DNA of 64,000 nucleotides from JAJPKK01 sp963802745. GTDB lineage: Bacteria; Pseudomonadota; Alphaproteobacteria; Rhizobiales; Xanthobacteraceae. Below are positions 47,483 through 56,052 of this stretch, piece after piece. The DNA lies in NCBI GenBank assembly GCA_963802745.1, contig CAWDKL010000056.1, positions 219,870 to 283,869 of the forward strand. The letters are read 5' to 3'. Position 1 is the stretch's first letter; each line of letters begins with the position of its first letter. A program made the translations under genes and the position numbers. The notes beneath the pieces were generated by a model, which did not search any database, was not told where the DNA came from, and worked only from the letters and a program-made list of their open reading frames with translations.

Positions 47483-47914
47483 GTGCATATTTACTGGCGG
47501 CTGTCACGCGGATTGACGCTCGGCGTGCGCGGTTTGGTCATCGATCCGCAAGGCCGCGTCTTTCTGGTCAAGCACAGCTACATCCCGGGTTGGCACCTGC
47601 CGGGCGGCGGCGTCGAGCCGGGGGAGACCGTGCTCGACGCGCTCGCGCGTGAACTCAAGGAAGAAGGCAATATCGAACTATTGGAAACGCCCGCGCTGCA
47701 CGGGATTTATTTTCATCCCACGGTCTCGGACCGCGATCACGTCGTGCTGTTCGTGGTGCGGTGTTTCCGGCAGCCGGCGCCGCCGGTCCCGGACCGGGAA
47801 ATCATCGCGCACGGCTTCTTCGCGCCCGATGCGCTCCCCGAGGATACCGGCAGGGCCACGCGCGCACGCATCGCCGAGGTTTTGGCGGGAGCGCCGGTCT
47901 TGCCGCGCTGGTGA
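47483..47914 (+). CDS. Nudix hydrolase
   Basis: 143 residues from a GTG start. The Nudix box is GGGVEPGETVLDALARELKE followed by E, with W-H-L-P before it. Hydrolyses a nucleoside-diphosphate-linked compound; substrate unknown. Its N-terminus YWRLSRGLTLGVRGLVIDPQGRV is typical of a subgroup that also has an upstream basic helix. The frame remains open upstream and encodes such a helix (LRKLQHGFARLTRRPVH) but offers only CTG as a start, so the true start is uncertain. Confidence 0.82.
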   Translation: MHIYWRLSRGLTLGVRGLVIDPQGRVFLVKHSYIPGWHLPGGGVEPGETVLDALARELKEEGNIELLETPALHGIYFHPTVSDRDHVVLFVVRCFRQPAPPVPDREIIAHGFFAPDALPEDTGRATRARIAEVLAGAPVLPRW

Positions 47915-47990
47915 AGGCCGGTAGCGCGCGGAGGCGGCACGTGGACGGCCGCGCAGCTGCGGTTCCTCGCCCCCAAGAAGGCGGCCATGA

Positions 47991-48192
47991 CGTCCCCTCT
48001 CCCCGCGGCGTTCTTCACGCCGTGGGGAGAGGGCTAGGGTGAGGGGCAGGTGCCCGCACTGACGGCGGGGCCGATCCCACAGTGCTCCTGAAGTCTTGGC
48101 GTGCGTCTGCCCCTCACCCTAACCCTCTCCCCATCGTGAAGAACGATGGGGAGAGGGGACGCGCGTAACTCCGGGTTAAGTGAAGGGTATTG
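47991..48192. repeat. MITE-like element, copy D (left end missing)
   Basis: Both internal palindromes are present (CGGCGTTCTTCACGCCG and ATCGTGAAGAACGAT, each inside CCCTCTCCCC/GGGGAGAGGG) and the right end is GGTTAAGTGAAGGGTATTG. The left terminal repeat is absent; the element starts directly at CCCCTCTCCCC. Confidence 0.75.
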
Positions 48193-48278
48193 CTACGAAA
48201 CGGCAAGATATTCGCGATATGCATTGCTGTGCCGACCCTTCCGAGCTGGACGGTGCAATGAGAAAGGAAAGCACTGAA

Positions 48279-48464
48279 ATGTTGAACACCGACGTAGCCG
48301 AGTATCTGCAAACGGAGATCGGTCGGTTCATTGCCGATCCGCCGGATACTGATTTCGACTGCGGGTATTTGGCGGGTCTGATCGCCACGTATGACGGGCT
48401 CGGCCTCTCGCCAGCGGCGATCGTCTTAGACGCCAGGACACTGCTGGAGCCGGCCGACGCGTAG
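48279..48464 (+). CDS. Small hypothetical protein
   Basis: 61 residues from an ATG with AAAGGAAA upstream. In-frame ATGs at 48258 and 48218 and a GTG inside the repeat at 48180 are alternatives. The central DTDFDCGYLAGLIATYDGLG resembles small soluble rhizobial proteins with a DSxFxxGYLAAL pattern, of unknown function. It is close behind MITE-like copy D, which could supply its promoter region. Confidence 0.5.
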   Translation: MLNTDVAEYLQTEIGRFIADPPDTDFDCGYLAGLIATYDGLGLSPAAIVLDARTLLEPADA

Positions 48465-48629
48465 CAGGAGGCGCCGCCATGCTTCCGAAGGCCGCCCGAA
48501 CGTCGTGTCCTACCGGCTTTCGCCGCGAAGGCTGATCGCGAACAGCCGGCAAGCCTGTTCGGATTGCACATGGGCGGAATGCGGTTTCGTTCGCGGCGGG
48601 GCTAAAAGGCGCCCGCCGCATTCCTATGG

Positions 48630-49958
48630 TCAGAACCGCGCGTTCATCCAGGCCGCCATATAGTCGAACAGATTCTTAACCGTGTTGGAATATTGGCCGG
48701 GGCGCGTCTCGCATGGCGTGCACGGCGCAAAGCCGTGGGTCGCGCCCTCGATCACGACAAAATCCTTGTCGCGGCTCGCCGCCATATCGTACTGGCGCTC
48801 GTTGTCGCGGATGAAGTAATGGGCGCCCATGGCGGCAAACATCACCGGCACCGAGATCGATTGCACCGCGCAGATCGTCGAATTGTTGGTCGAGCAGAAA
48901 TCGATATCCTCGGCGGCATCGTTGGCGCGCACCGCCTGGGCGCTCAAAAACGAGCGCAGCGTGAAGATTTTGGTGCCGGTGCGGAACTGCAGATTGGTGC
49001 GGGCGACCGACGGATCGGCCACGAACACGCTCTTGACGATCTGCGTCGCGATCGACCCGTCGTTGCGTAAAAGCTTGACGGGCCGCACCGTGGAATTGAT
49101 CGCCGCGATATCCGGCTGCGTCACGAACAGGCGCGCGTCCGCGCCCGCCCCGGCGCCCGGATTGCCGCCCCGCGGGATGAGCATGATATCGTCATCGGGG
49201 TAGGGATAGTCCTTGCGCTTGATGCGGGCGAGCTTGTCCTGCGCGATCGCGATCAGCCGGTTCATACGCTCGGCCTGCGCCTTGAAATAGCGCGCCTGGA
49301 ACTCCGCGGAATAATGCGAGGCCCCGTGCGGATTGTACCCGTTGGCCGGATCGAACATGTTTAACGCCGCAACCGGCGGCGCATCGGGGGGATTGTTTTC
49401 GTTCGCCACCGCCGCATTGAGGCTGCGCAGCGTGTTGATGGCATTGCCGGGATGCGCGTCGGCGAACACGATGCCGTCGGCCGGCGGCAGACCGGCGAGA
49501 TCGTCGCCGCATTCGGTGAGCTTGTTCGGCCCCTTGCAGTAGGCCGGCCCGTGCTCGGCCACCGCCTGGTAGAACGACATCAGCGGCCCGCCGCCGCTAT
49601 GGGCGAACAGTATGACTTTGGTAATGCCGGGCTGCCGGCGCAGGAACGCGACGCCGGCCTTCACGTCGAGCGGCAGCTTTTCGAAATCCACCTGCGCTTC
49701 GTTGTTCTCGTAGCGCGTGTTCATGCAAAGCATCAAAAAACCGCGCCGCGACAATTCCGTGCAGGCGCGGTGGTTGAGATAGTTCGCGGTGCGGTGCATC
49801 GCCAAAATGCCGACATGCGGCGCGGGACCGGCATCGGGCCGGTAGAGCGCGCCCTTGGCTATCCCCGGGAAGGCGATGAATTGCGGACTGCTCTGCGCAC
49901 GGGCAAGTTCGCTGCCGAGAACCAAGGCCAGCACTCCGGCGATGATGGTGCGCAGCAT
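48630..49958 (-). CDS. Secreted alpha/beta-hydrolase-like protein
   Basis: 442 residues with a signal peptide (cleavage near ARAQ, residue 21). Elements of the alpha/beta-hydrolase fold: GILAMHRTANYLNH strand and oxyanion region, nucleophile elbow LFAHSGGGPL with Ser121, and a C-terminal EGATHGFAPC with the likely catalytic His. HSG is preceded by Ala rather than the Gly of G-x-S-x-G. The long central insert (about residues 140-300) is unusual. GGAG upstream of the ATG. Probable esterase; substrate unknown. Confidence 0.75.
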   Translation of the reverse strand: MLRTIIAGVLALVLGSELARAQSSPQFIAFPGIAKGALYRPDAGPAPHVGILAMHRTANYLNHRACTELSRRGFLMLCMNTRYENNEAQVDFEKLPLDVKAGVAFLRRQPGITKVILFAHSGGGPLMSFYQAVAEHGPAYCKGPNKLTECGDDLAGLPPADGIVFADAHPGNAINTLRSLNAAVANENNPPDAPPVAALNMFDPANGYNPHGASHYSAEFQARYFKAQAERMNRLIAIAQDKLARIKRKDYPYPDDDIMLIPRGGNPGAGAGADARLFVTQPDIAAINSTVRPVKLLRNDGSIATQIVKSVFVADPSVARTNLQFRTGTKIFTLRSFLSAQAVRANDAAEDIDFCSTNNSTICAVQSISVPVMFAAMGAHYFIRDNERQYDMAASRDKDFVVIEGATHGFAPCTPCETRPGQYSNTVKNLFDYMAAWMNARF

Positions 49959-50530
49959 GGCGATGCTCCGAATGGTTCGGCTTCCGAGGTGCCGGCGCGG
50001 TCCGGGACGGCAGGCGCGCCTTGAGGGATCGTATCACGAATTGACCGGCACCACTATTTGACGGCGGCGGCGGATAGCGGGGCCAGCCTCACCGTTTGGA
50101 TGGCGAATCGTGGTGGCAGCACACGGCCCCGCGCTCGGTGCGTCCCCTTATGGGGTGGCGTTCCAGCTTCGCTGCTCAATACGCCCAAGTTGCAGCCATG
50201 CCCGTCATCTTGCAGCGTGAGCCGAACGAGCACACCGGGCAAAGTGGACGGCACAAACAACAGGCATTTTCGCTGTCCGGCCGCGCGGCCGGGTTATTAG
50301 CCTCGCCTAAACGATCTCAGCAGCCCTTAAAGCGGCCGAGACTTGCGTCTTCCTAGACTGGATTTCGATCAGGTCGAATCACACTCTCGGCGTCATGCCC
50401 GCGCTTTCGCGGGCCCCCACGTCTTCCCTGTGAGGGCTTTGTAAGGAAGACGTGGATGGCCGGGACAAGCCCGGCCATGACTCCAGGAGTTCTGATCTGA
50501 CCGGAATCCGGTCTAAAAGCAGGGCAGTTC
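49959..50530. other. Intergenic region containing REP-like hairpins
   Basis: 572 bases. No supported gene; REP-like palindromes occupy 50390-50490. Confidence 0.55.
50390..50490. repeat. REP-like palindrome cluster
   Basis: GCCCGCGCTTTCGCGGGC, then CACGTCTTCC ... GGAAGACGTG, then ATGGCCGGGACAAGCCCGG closing at CAT (50483). Same family as 9745-9842 and 35041-35142. Confidence 0.75.
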
Positions 50531-51643
50531 TCACTGTCCAAGGGCAATATTGCCCCAGCCAGGGGCAGAGATGACAAGGACAGAGCCAGCGCCATTGCAC
50601 CCCACATAGACTTTCCTCCTGATGGGATCGACCCCCACCCCAAAATTTCCGCCGGGCGTCGTGATGGTGCTAATTATTTTGTTGGTCAGTTGGTCGATGA
50701 CGACCACGGTGTGAACGGCGAAGTTGGTCGCATAGACGGTATTGCTGAGCGGGTCTACCGCCACCTCCTCAGTTATTACATTACTGCTGTTTGGATTAAG
50801 CGGAGCCACAACAATCGTATCGACGATTTTATTGGTGTTTTCGTCAATCACGACCACCCAGCCCGGAGTTTGTTCGTTGAAGTCATTCGTCTCTGTCGAA
50901 TACCCCGTACCCGGCGCGTAAAGCAGCCCTTTTTCTACATCGACCGCTAGTCCTTGTGCTAGGTTGACCATTGGAATAGTGGCTTTGATCTTGCCGGTAC
51001 TCTCGTCAAGAGCGACGATGGAGTGAGGCCCTTGCAGACCATTGGCTTCATAATCGGTAAGGAATGCATAAATCGTTTCACGAACAGGGTCTACGGCAAG
51101 CGCACGCACATCACCTGGAACGGCAAGTTTGGAGACGATTGCATTTGTGCGCTGATCAATGACTACCACATATGAATTTCCTGCCGAATTTGGTGTCCCG
51201 TCTCCGGTTTCAGTCCCGTAGAACACTTTCTGGTGCAGTGGATCGACCACGATTTGTTGGTACAGGAGATAGGGAGCCGGATTAGTGGGGATGCTTGCAA
51301 TTACAGTGTCGGTGTCTTCATCGATGACAAGTATATAGGGGCTTTTTGCGTAGGTTGCCGCATAGACTTTCCCGTGGATCGGGTCGCCGGCAATTACTGA
51401 ATACCCGGCAGGAAGCGGAAGGGTCTTCGTCACAGTGTCGGTCTTCTCGTCGATGACCGTGGCACCCGTATATACCTTGCCACGAAGCGGATCGACGACC
51501 ACCGCAAGGCCAACCCCGGCCGGGATGGTAGCAATTATTTCGTTGGCGTCTTGCCATGCCCACGCCGGTTCGGCAAGCGTCACGGCCACCAGCGCGGCGG
51601 CGAGCGTCAGCGCTGGCTTCGTACTTTTCACAACACAATGCAT
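50531..51643 (-). CDS. YncE-family secreted beta-propeller protein
   Basis: 370 residues, signal peptide (cleavage near AWA, residue 29). Built of YVTN-type blades: VVVDPLRGKVYTGATVIDEK, AGDPIHGKVYAATY, VVDPLHQKVFYGTE, AVDPVRETIYAFLT, VAVDPLSNTVYATN, GVDPIRRKVYVGCNGAG, about seven in all. No catalytic or heme motif. GAGGA precedes the ATG. Its codon use and base composition are visibly less GC-rich than its neighbours (many TTA, ATT, AAT, GTT codons), suggesting recent transfer. Confidence 0.85.
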   Translation of the reverse strand: MHCVVKSTKPALTLAAALVAVTLAEPAWAWQDANEIIATIPAGVGLAVVVDPLRGKVYTGATVIDEKTDTVTKTLPLPAGYSVIAGDPIHGKVYAATYAKSPYILVIDEDTDTVIASIPTNPAPYLLYQQIVVDPLHQKVFYGTETGDGTPNSAGNSYVVVIDQRTNAIVSKLAVPGDVRALAVDPVRETIYAFLTDYEANGLQGPHSIVALDESTGKIKATIPMVNLAQGLAVDVEKGLLYAPGTGYSTETNDFNEQTPGWVVVIDENTNKIVDTIVVAPLNPNSSNVITEEVAVDPLSNTVYATNFAVHTVVVIDQLTNKIISTITTPGGNFGVGVDPIRRKVYVGCNGAGSVLVISAPGWGNIALGQ

Positions 51644-51949
51644 CTGATCTTCCTCGTGGATTGTACCCGCAACAAAAGACCCGGATGAGGAGCATCAAGG
51701 TTTTCTCCAATCACCGGCTATCGCTATATTCAATCATATATAGCGCGGGCGCAAGCATTCGATTCGCATGCATGGGATCGGTGCGGCAAATTGTCGCAAT
51801 TTCCTGCGGTCGCGACCGCCGCTCGCTGGGAGCAGCGGCCGCCGCAACAAGCCCCGCTGTCATCACACCATGTTGTCGCCGGTTGTCGTTCGTGCTTGAA
51901 GAAGAGGCCCTAACGCTTTCGATTAGCGACCCTAACGAGGAGGTTGGAC
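51644..51949. other. Divergent intergenic region
   Basis: 306 bases between YncE and the dienelactone hydrolase; AT-richer near 51720-51770. AGGAGG at 51938-51943 is the ribosome-binding site of the downstream gene. Promoters were not resolved. Confidence 0.5.
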
Positions 51950-52831
51950 ATGAACATACAGACCAATATGCAAGACATCGTCGGCTTGACAAAAGTTGCG
52001 CCGTTTTCGCGCCGCGGCTTCATGACGGCGTCCGCCGCCTCGGCCGCGGGCTTTACGCTCGCGGCCGGCCCGGTGCGTGCCGACGCGATCAAGACCGACA
52101 CCAATGGCATCACCGTGGGCGATGCCAAGGTCGCGGTCGCGGGCGGCCAGATGCCGGTCTATTTCGCGCGCCCGACGGGCGTCGCCAATCCGCCGGTGAT
52201 CCTGGTCTCCCAGGAGATTTTCGGCCTGCATGAGTACATCAAGGACGTGACCCGAAGGCTCGCCAAGCTCGGCGCCTTCGCGGTCGCCCCGGACTATTAT
52301 TTCCGCAAGGGCGATCTCACCAAGATCACCGACATGCCGCAGCTGTTCCCGATCGTCAACGCCAAGACCGACACCGAGCTGTTCGCCGATCTCGACGCCA
52401 CGGTGGCGTGGGCGAAGTCGCAGGGCGGCAACACCGATAAGCTCGGCATCATGGGCTATTGCCGCGGCGGCCGCACGGTGTGGCGCTACTCCACCCACAA
52501 TCCGAACCTCAAGGCCGGCGTCGCGTTCTATGGCAGCCTGAACGATGCGGTGACCGAGGCGATGCCGGTTCCGGTGCTGGCCACCGCGAAGGATATCAAG
52601 GAGCCGGTGCTCGGGCTCTATGGCGCCGAGGATGCGGGCATCAAGGTCGACGACGTGAAGAAGATGGAAGCCGAGCTCAAGGCCGCCGGCAAGACCGCCG
52701 AATTCCACATTTATCCGGGCGCGCCGCACGGCTTCCATGCCGACTACCGGCCGAGCTACCGCAAGGAAGCCGCCGAGGACGGCTGGAACCGGATGATCGG
52801 CTGGTTCAAGAAATACGGCGTGCTGTCCTGA
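51950..52831 (+). CDS. Dienelactone hydrolase family protein, Tat-exported
   Basis: 293 residues. Twin-arginine signal FSRRGFMTASAASAAGFTLA. Carboxymethylenebutenolidase fold with the Cys-Asp-His triad: Cys171 (MGYCRGG), Asp228 (GAEDAG) and His260 (GAPHGFH). Classic members open dienelactones in chlorocatechol breakdown; export suggests another ester substrate. The ATG at 51950 has AGGAGG six bases upstream; a TTG at 51944 is unlikely. Confidence 0.9.
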   Translation: MNIQTNMQDIVGLTKVAPFSRRGFMTASAASAAGFTLAAGPVRADAIKTDTNGITVGDAKVAVAGGQMPVYFARPTGVANPPVILVSQEIFGLHEYIKDVTRRLAKLGAFAVAPDYYFRKGDLTKITDMPQLFPIVNAKTDTELFADLDATVAWAKSQGGNTDKLGIMGYCRGGRTVWRYSTHNPNLKAGVAFYGSLNDAVTEAMPVPVLATAKDIKEPVLGLYGAEDAGIKVDDVKKMEAELKAAGKTAEFHIYPGAPHGFHADYRPSYRKEAAEDGWNRMIGWFKKYGVLS

Positions 52832-52836
52832 GGACT

Positions 52837-52905
52837 TGGGGATGGCATGACGCCATCCCCAATCGATGTTTAGATGCGCGGCGCTGGATGCGCCGCGCAT
52901 CTTTT
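52837..52905 (+). terminator. Two stem-loops, the second a Rho-independent terminator
   Basis: TTGGGGATGGC-atgac-GCCATCCCCAA directly after the stop, then GATGCGCGGCGC-tggat-GCGCCGCGCATC followed by TTTT at 52902-52905. Ends the dienelactone hydrolase transcript. Confidence 0.85.
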
Positions 52906-52964
52906 GTATTGTTACGTGAAAACCGCACTGCAATTGGTTCGCCTTGCCATCTGAAGAGGGTCCC

Positions 52965-53249
52965 ATGTCTATCGTCACTTCTTCCGAGTTTCAGCGCAAC
53001 GTTGCGCTGTATCAGGACAAAGCGCGCACTGAGCCGGTGACGATCATCGCCGACGGCAAGGAAAGCCTCGTGCTGCTCGCCGCGGAGGAATTTCATCGCA
53101 TGAAACGTCACATGCGCCGGGCCTTCCCGGTCGAAGACCTGACGCCGGACCATATTGCAGCTTTGGAAATGGCGGCAGTTCCACCGGGTCACGAGCATCT
53201 CGACGCCGAATTGAAAGGCACCGCGCTTCCCGACACCGCCCGCAGCTGA
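52965..53249 (+). CDS. Phd/YefM-like type II antitoxin, no toxin adjacent
   Basis: 94 residues. N-terminus SSEFQRNVALYQDKARTEPV then TIIADGKESLVLLAAEEFHRM is the Phd/YefM DNA-binding fold (S-x-x-F-x-x-N...G-x-x-x-V-L-L-S-x-x-E-Y/F). GAAGAGGG before the ATG. No RelE, YoeB, Doc or PIN toxin follows; the neighbour is a convergent DUF4926 gene whose 3' end overlaps this one by 61 bases. It may be an orphan or act in another role. Confidence 0.75.
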   Translation: MSIVTSSEFQRNVALYQDKARTEPVTIIADGKESLVLLAAEEFHRMKRHMRRAFPVEDLTPDHIAALEMAAVPPGHEHLDAELKGTALPDTARS

Positions 53250-53419
53250 TCGGCCAAAAGTGTTTCCGCGCCGATCGTATGCCCGTCGAGACTCATGAAC
53301 TCGACCTCGTAGGCGGCGCCGTTCGCGTGCACGCACACGACCACACCGACGTCACCCGGTTCGAGGCCGAGCGCCGGCAGGGGACACGCGAGAACGACCT
53401 GGGCATGCTCCTGAAACAT
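53189..53419 (-). CDS. DUF4926 domain-containing small protein
   Basis: 76 residues. ACPLPALGLEPGDVGVVVCVHAN then GAAYEVEFMSLDGHTIG is the DUF4926 pattern (LPEHGL-x-x-GD-x-G-x-VV...AYEVEF). Function unknown; such genes often sit beside small accessory or nuclease genes. The ATG at 53419 has GGAG upstream. Tail-to-tail overlap of 61 bases with the antitoxin gene. Confidence 0.75.
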   Translation of the reverse strand: MFQEHAQVVLACPLPALGLEPGDVGVVVCVHANGAAYEVEFMSLDGHTIGAETLLADQLRAVSGSAVPFNSASRCS

Positions 53420-53654
53420 TGTGTTCTCCACCAACGGGCAAATCGTGGCGGCTAGGCTGGATAGGCCGTGATCAGCCTAACCCCGGCCGCGCCATGATCG
53501 GCCTGCCACACGCTGCACACCAGAGGGTGCTGGCGGACGTGAGCGCGGCGGGCTCCCGGATTGTCCCATTCGGCCATCTGTGCCAGGGTGCCGTGTCGCT
53601 TTGGATGCACAGCTCCAGCATCGAAGGCGACCACCGAAACAAGAGAGGAAAACC

Positions 53655-54341
53655 ATGCTCGGGACACCGATTTGCACGCTGCTGGCATGCGCCGCGTTCG
53701 CGGCCATTCCGGCCCTGATGGCATCGAATGCGGCTGCGCAAGCGCCCGCCGCGCCGCCACCCGCCCCGCAAATGCCGCCGTCGCTGGTGCCGTCGCTTTC
53801 GGTCGATCTGATGACGGCGGAAGGTTCGCGCGCCTTCGGGGCGGTCTGGAAGACTATGGAGGCCCATGTGGTCGAGGTCGAGCCGATGGCCGGCCGCCTT
53901 CCAGGATATGACAAGACCTACGACATGCAGCCGCATGCCGGCGCCGCGAATTTCGACGATTCGAAATGGCCGGTCATCGACGCCAAGGGGCTCGGCGACC
54001 GCCGCGGCGGCGGCAAGTCCTCGTTTCTCTGGTATCGGACCACACTGACGATCCCGGAAAAGATCGGGAGTTTTGAAACCAAGGGCGCCAAGGCGGTGCT
54101 GACCGCCTATGTGGACGACTACGCCGAAGTGTGGGTGAACGGCCAGATGCCGCGCCGCTCCGGCTATCCGAGTCCGGCCACCATCCAGGGCCTCAACATG
54201 CCGAACCGGGTCGTGCTGGCCGACACCGTCAATCCGGGCGACAAATTCCAGATCGCGGTGTTCGGCATCAACGGCCCGATTTCGGTCGCGCCGTCGAACT
54301 TCATCTTCTTCCGCCAAGCGTCGGTGGAGTTTTACAAGTAG
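53655..54341 (+). CDS. Secreted galactose-binding-like (jelly-roll) domain protein
   Basis: 228 residues with a signal peptide and a Pro/Ala-rich linker (residues about 25-45). The body resembles the sugar-binding domain of glycoside hydrolase family 2: DDSKWPVIDAKG, FLWYRTTLTIPEKIG, VLTAYVDDYAEVWVNGQMP, NPGDKFQIAVFGINGP. No catalytic domain is fused, so it is a lone binding module, probably periplasmic. AGAGGAA precedes the ATG. Confidence 0.7.
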   Translation: MLGTPICTLLACAAFAAIPALMASNAAAQAPAAPPPAPQMPPSLVPSLSVDLMTAEGSRAFGAVWKTMEAHVVEVEPMAGRLPGYDKTYDMQPHAGAANFDDSKWPVIDAKGLGDRRGGGKSSFLWYRTTLTIPEKIGSFETKGAKAVLTAYVDDYAEVWVNGQMPRRSGYPSPATIQGLNMPNRVVLADTVNPGDKFQIAVFGINGPISVAPSNFIFFRQASVEFYK

Positions 54342-54365
54342 GGTCGCGGCCGCACCGCGCCGAGG

Positions 54366-54611
54366 GAGGAGCGCGTTCCTTCTTCCGCACCGCGCTGGAG
54401 TTGCGCGCGTCCCCTCTCCCCGCGGCGTTCTTCACGCCGTGGGGAGAGGGTTAGGGTGAGGGGCAGGAGCACGTGGGGGCCTCCGGGCACCGCTGCACAC
54501 GCTGCCTTGCGCGGATCCGCCGAGCCGCCGAACCGCCGGTGCGCGCACCGGCCCCTCACCCAGCCCTCTCCCCATCGTAAAGGACGATGGGGAGAGGGGG
54601 CGCGGGCTCGC
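54366..54611. repeat. MITE-like repeat, tandem unit 1
   Basis: Contains the CGGCGTTCTTCACGCCG and ATCGTAAAGGACGAT palindromes framed by CCCTCTCCCC/GGGGAGAGGG, with a 70-base spacer CGGATCCGCCGAGCCGCCGA-type sequence. Flanked on the left by GCGTTCCTTCTTCCGCAC. It lacks the GTTCACTTAA ends. Confidence 0.75.
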
Positions 54612-54905
54612 GGGGAGGGCGTTCCTTCTTCCGCACGACGCTGGAGTTGCCCGCGTCCCCTCTCCCCGCGGCGTTCTTCACGCCGTGGGGAGAGGGTTAG
54701 GGTGAGGGGCAGGAGCAGTGGCTCTTCACGCGTGGGAGAGGGGGGGAGGGCAGGAGCGTGAGGGCCTCGGGCACCGTTGCACACGCTGCCGGGCGCGGAT
54801 CGGGCGAGCCGCCGAACCGCCGGTGCGCGCACCGGCCCCTCACCCCAGCCCTCTCCCCATCGTGAAGGACGATGGGAGAGGGGGCGCGGGATCGCGGGAG
54901 GTGTG
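54612..54905. repeat. MITE-like repeat, tandem unit 2
   Basis: Direct repeat of the preceding unit at a period of 246 bases (left flank GCGTTCCTTCTTCCGCAC again), with about 38 extra bases after AGGGGCAGGAGC that partly repeat that sequence. It reaches to within 70 bases of the Bug receptor start. Confidence 0.75.
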
Positions 54906-54971
54906 CCCCTCTCCGCACGGGGTAGACGAGGGCGAAAGGTGTATACTGGACGCACATGGAGAGGTCCCATC

Positions 54972-55997
54972 ATGTGGCTTCGCTGTTCGCCATTTCGCGT
55001 CGCACCGCCTCCACCAGCCGCATCGGCCTTGCGAAGCGCCCTCGCGTTTTGCGCCATCCTGCTCGCCGCCACGGCAACCACCCCAGCGGCCGCGCAGGCG
55101 CCGTTTCCATCGCGTCCGATCAAATTCCTCATCCCGTTCCCCGGCGGCGGGCTCAACGACGTGCTCTCCCGCATCGCGGCCGATAAGCTCACGGCCAAAT
55201 GGGGCCAGACGATCGTGGTCGAGAACCGCACCGGCGCCGGCGGCAATATCGCGGCGGAATTTGCCGCGCAGGCGGAGGGCGACGGCACCACCTTGTTCAT
55301 CGCGCCGCCCGGGCCGCTCGCCGTGAACCAGAGCCTTTACCGGCGACTGGCCTACCGGCCGGAGGATTTCGTGGCGATCACGGTGCTGGCGGAGATCCCC
55401 AATCTGGTCATCGTGCGCCCGGAACTCGCCCTGAACACGCTGGCCGACCTGATCGCGTTTGCAAAGAAAAACCCCGGCAGGCTCACCTTTGGGTCGCAAG
55501 GCAACGGCTCCACTCCGCATCTGACCGGGAGCATGTTCATGACCGCGGCGGGGGTGAGCCTGATCCACGTGCCTTATCGCGGCGAGAATCTTGTCATCAA
55601 CGATATGCTGGGCGGCCATGTGGACGTGTTTTTCGGCAACGTGGCGCCGGTGCTGCCGTTCTATCGCGACGGCAAGCTGAAGGTCTTGGCGATCACCGAC
55701 GGCAAGCGCGCGCCGCAGCTGCCCGACGTGCCCACGGCGGCCGAGGCCGGCCTTCCGGGCTTCGTCTCCACGGCGTGGTTCGCGGTCGCCGGGCCGCCGA
55801 AAATGGCGCCGGCGCTGGCGGAGCGCATTGCCGGCGATTTCGCCGCGGTGTTGCGGCTGCCGGACGTGCAGGAAAAATTCCGCGCCGTCGGCGCCGAGCC
55901 GGGCGGCACCACGCCGGCCGCGACCGCGGCCTTCATCAAGGCGGAGGCGGAGCGCTGGCGGGAGGTCATCGTGCGCAACGCCATCCGGGTGGAGTAG
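54972..55997 (+). CDS. Bug-family (TctC-like) periplasmic substrate-binding receptor
   Basis: 341 residues. Signal peptide with cleavage near AAAQAP (residue 42). Marks: IKFLIPFPGGGLNDVLSRIA, IVVENRTGAGGNIAAE, LTFGSQGNGSTPHL, VPYRGENLVINDMLGGHVD, KVLAITDGKRAPQLPDVPT. GGAGAGG lies just before the ATG at 54972; the frame upstream runs through the tandem repeats and is not coding. No TctA/TctB genes nearby. It is convergent with ccdA. Confidence 0.9.
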   Translation: MWLRCSPFRVAPPPPAASALRSALAFCAILLAATATTPAAAQAPFPSRPIKFLIPFPGGGLNDVLSRIAADKLTAKWGQTIVVENRTGAGGNIAAEFAAQAEGDGTTLFIAPPGPLAVNQSLYRRLAYRPEDFVAITVLAEIPNLVIVRPELALNTLADLIAFAKKNPGRLTFGSQGNGSTPHLTGSMFMTAAGVSLIHVPYRGENLVINDMLGGHVDVFFGNVAPVLPFYRDGKLKVLAITDGKRAPQLPDVPTAAEAGLPGFVSTAWFAVAGPPKMAPALAERIAGDFAAVLRLPDVQEKFRAVGAEPGGTTPAATAAFIKAEAERWREVIVRNAIRVE

Positions 55998-56052
55998 GCG
56001 CGCGCCTGTCCCATGAGGCTCCACGCGGCCGGGGTGAGCACAAATCCCGCGG

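Noticed and set aside
54366..54905. CRISPR array
   Set aside because: The repeated units are about 250 bases, palindromic, only two in tandem, without short regular spacers and without cas genes.
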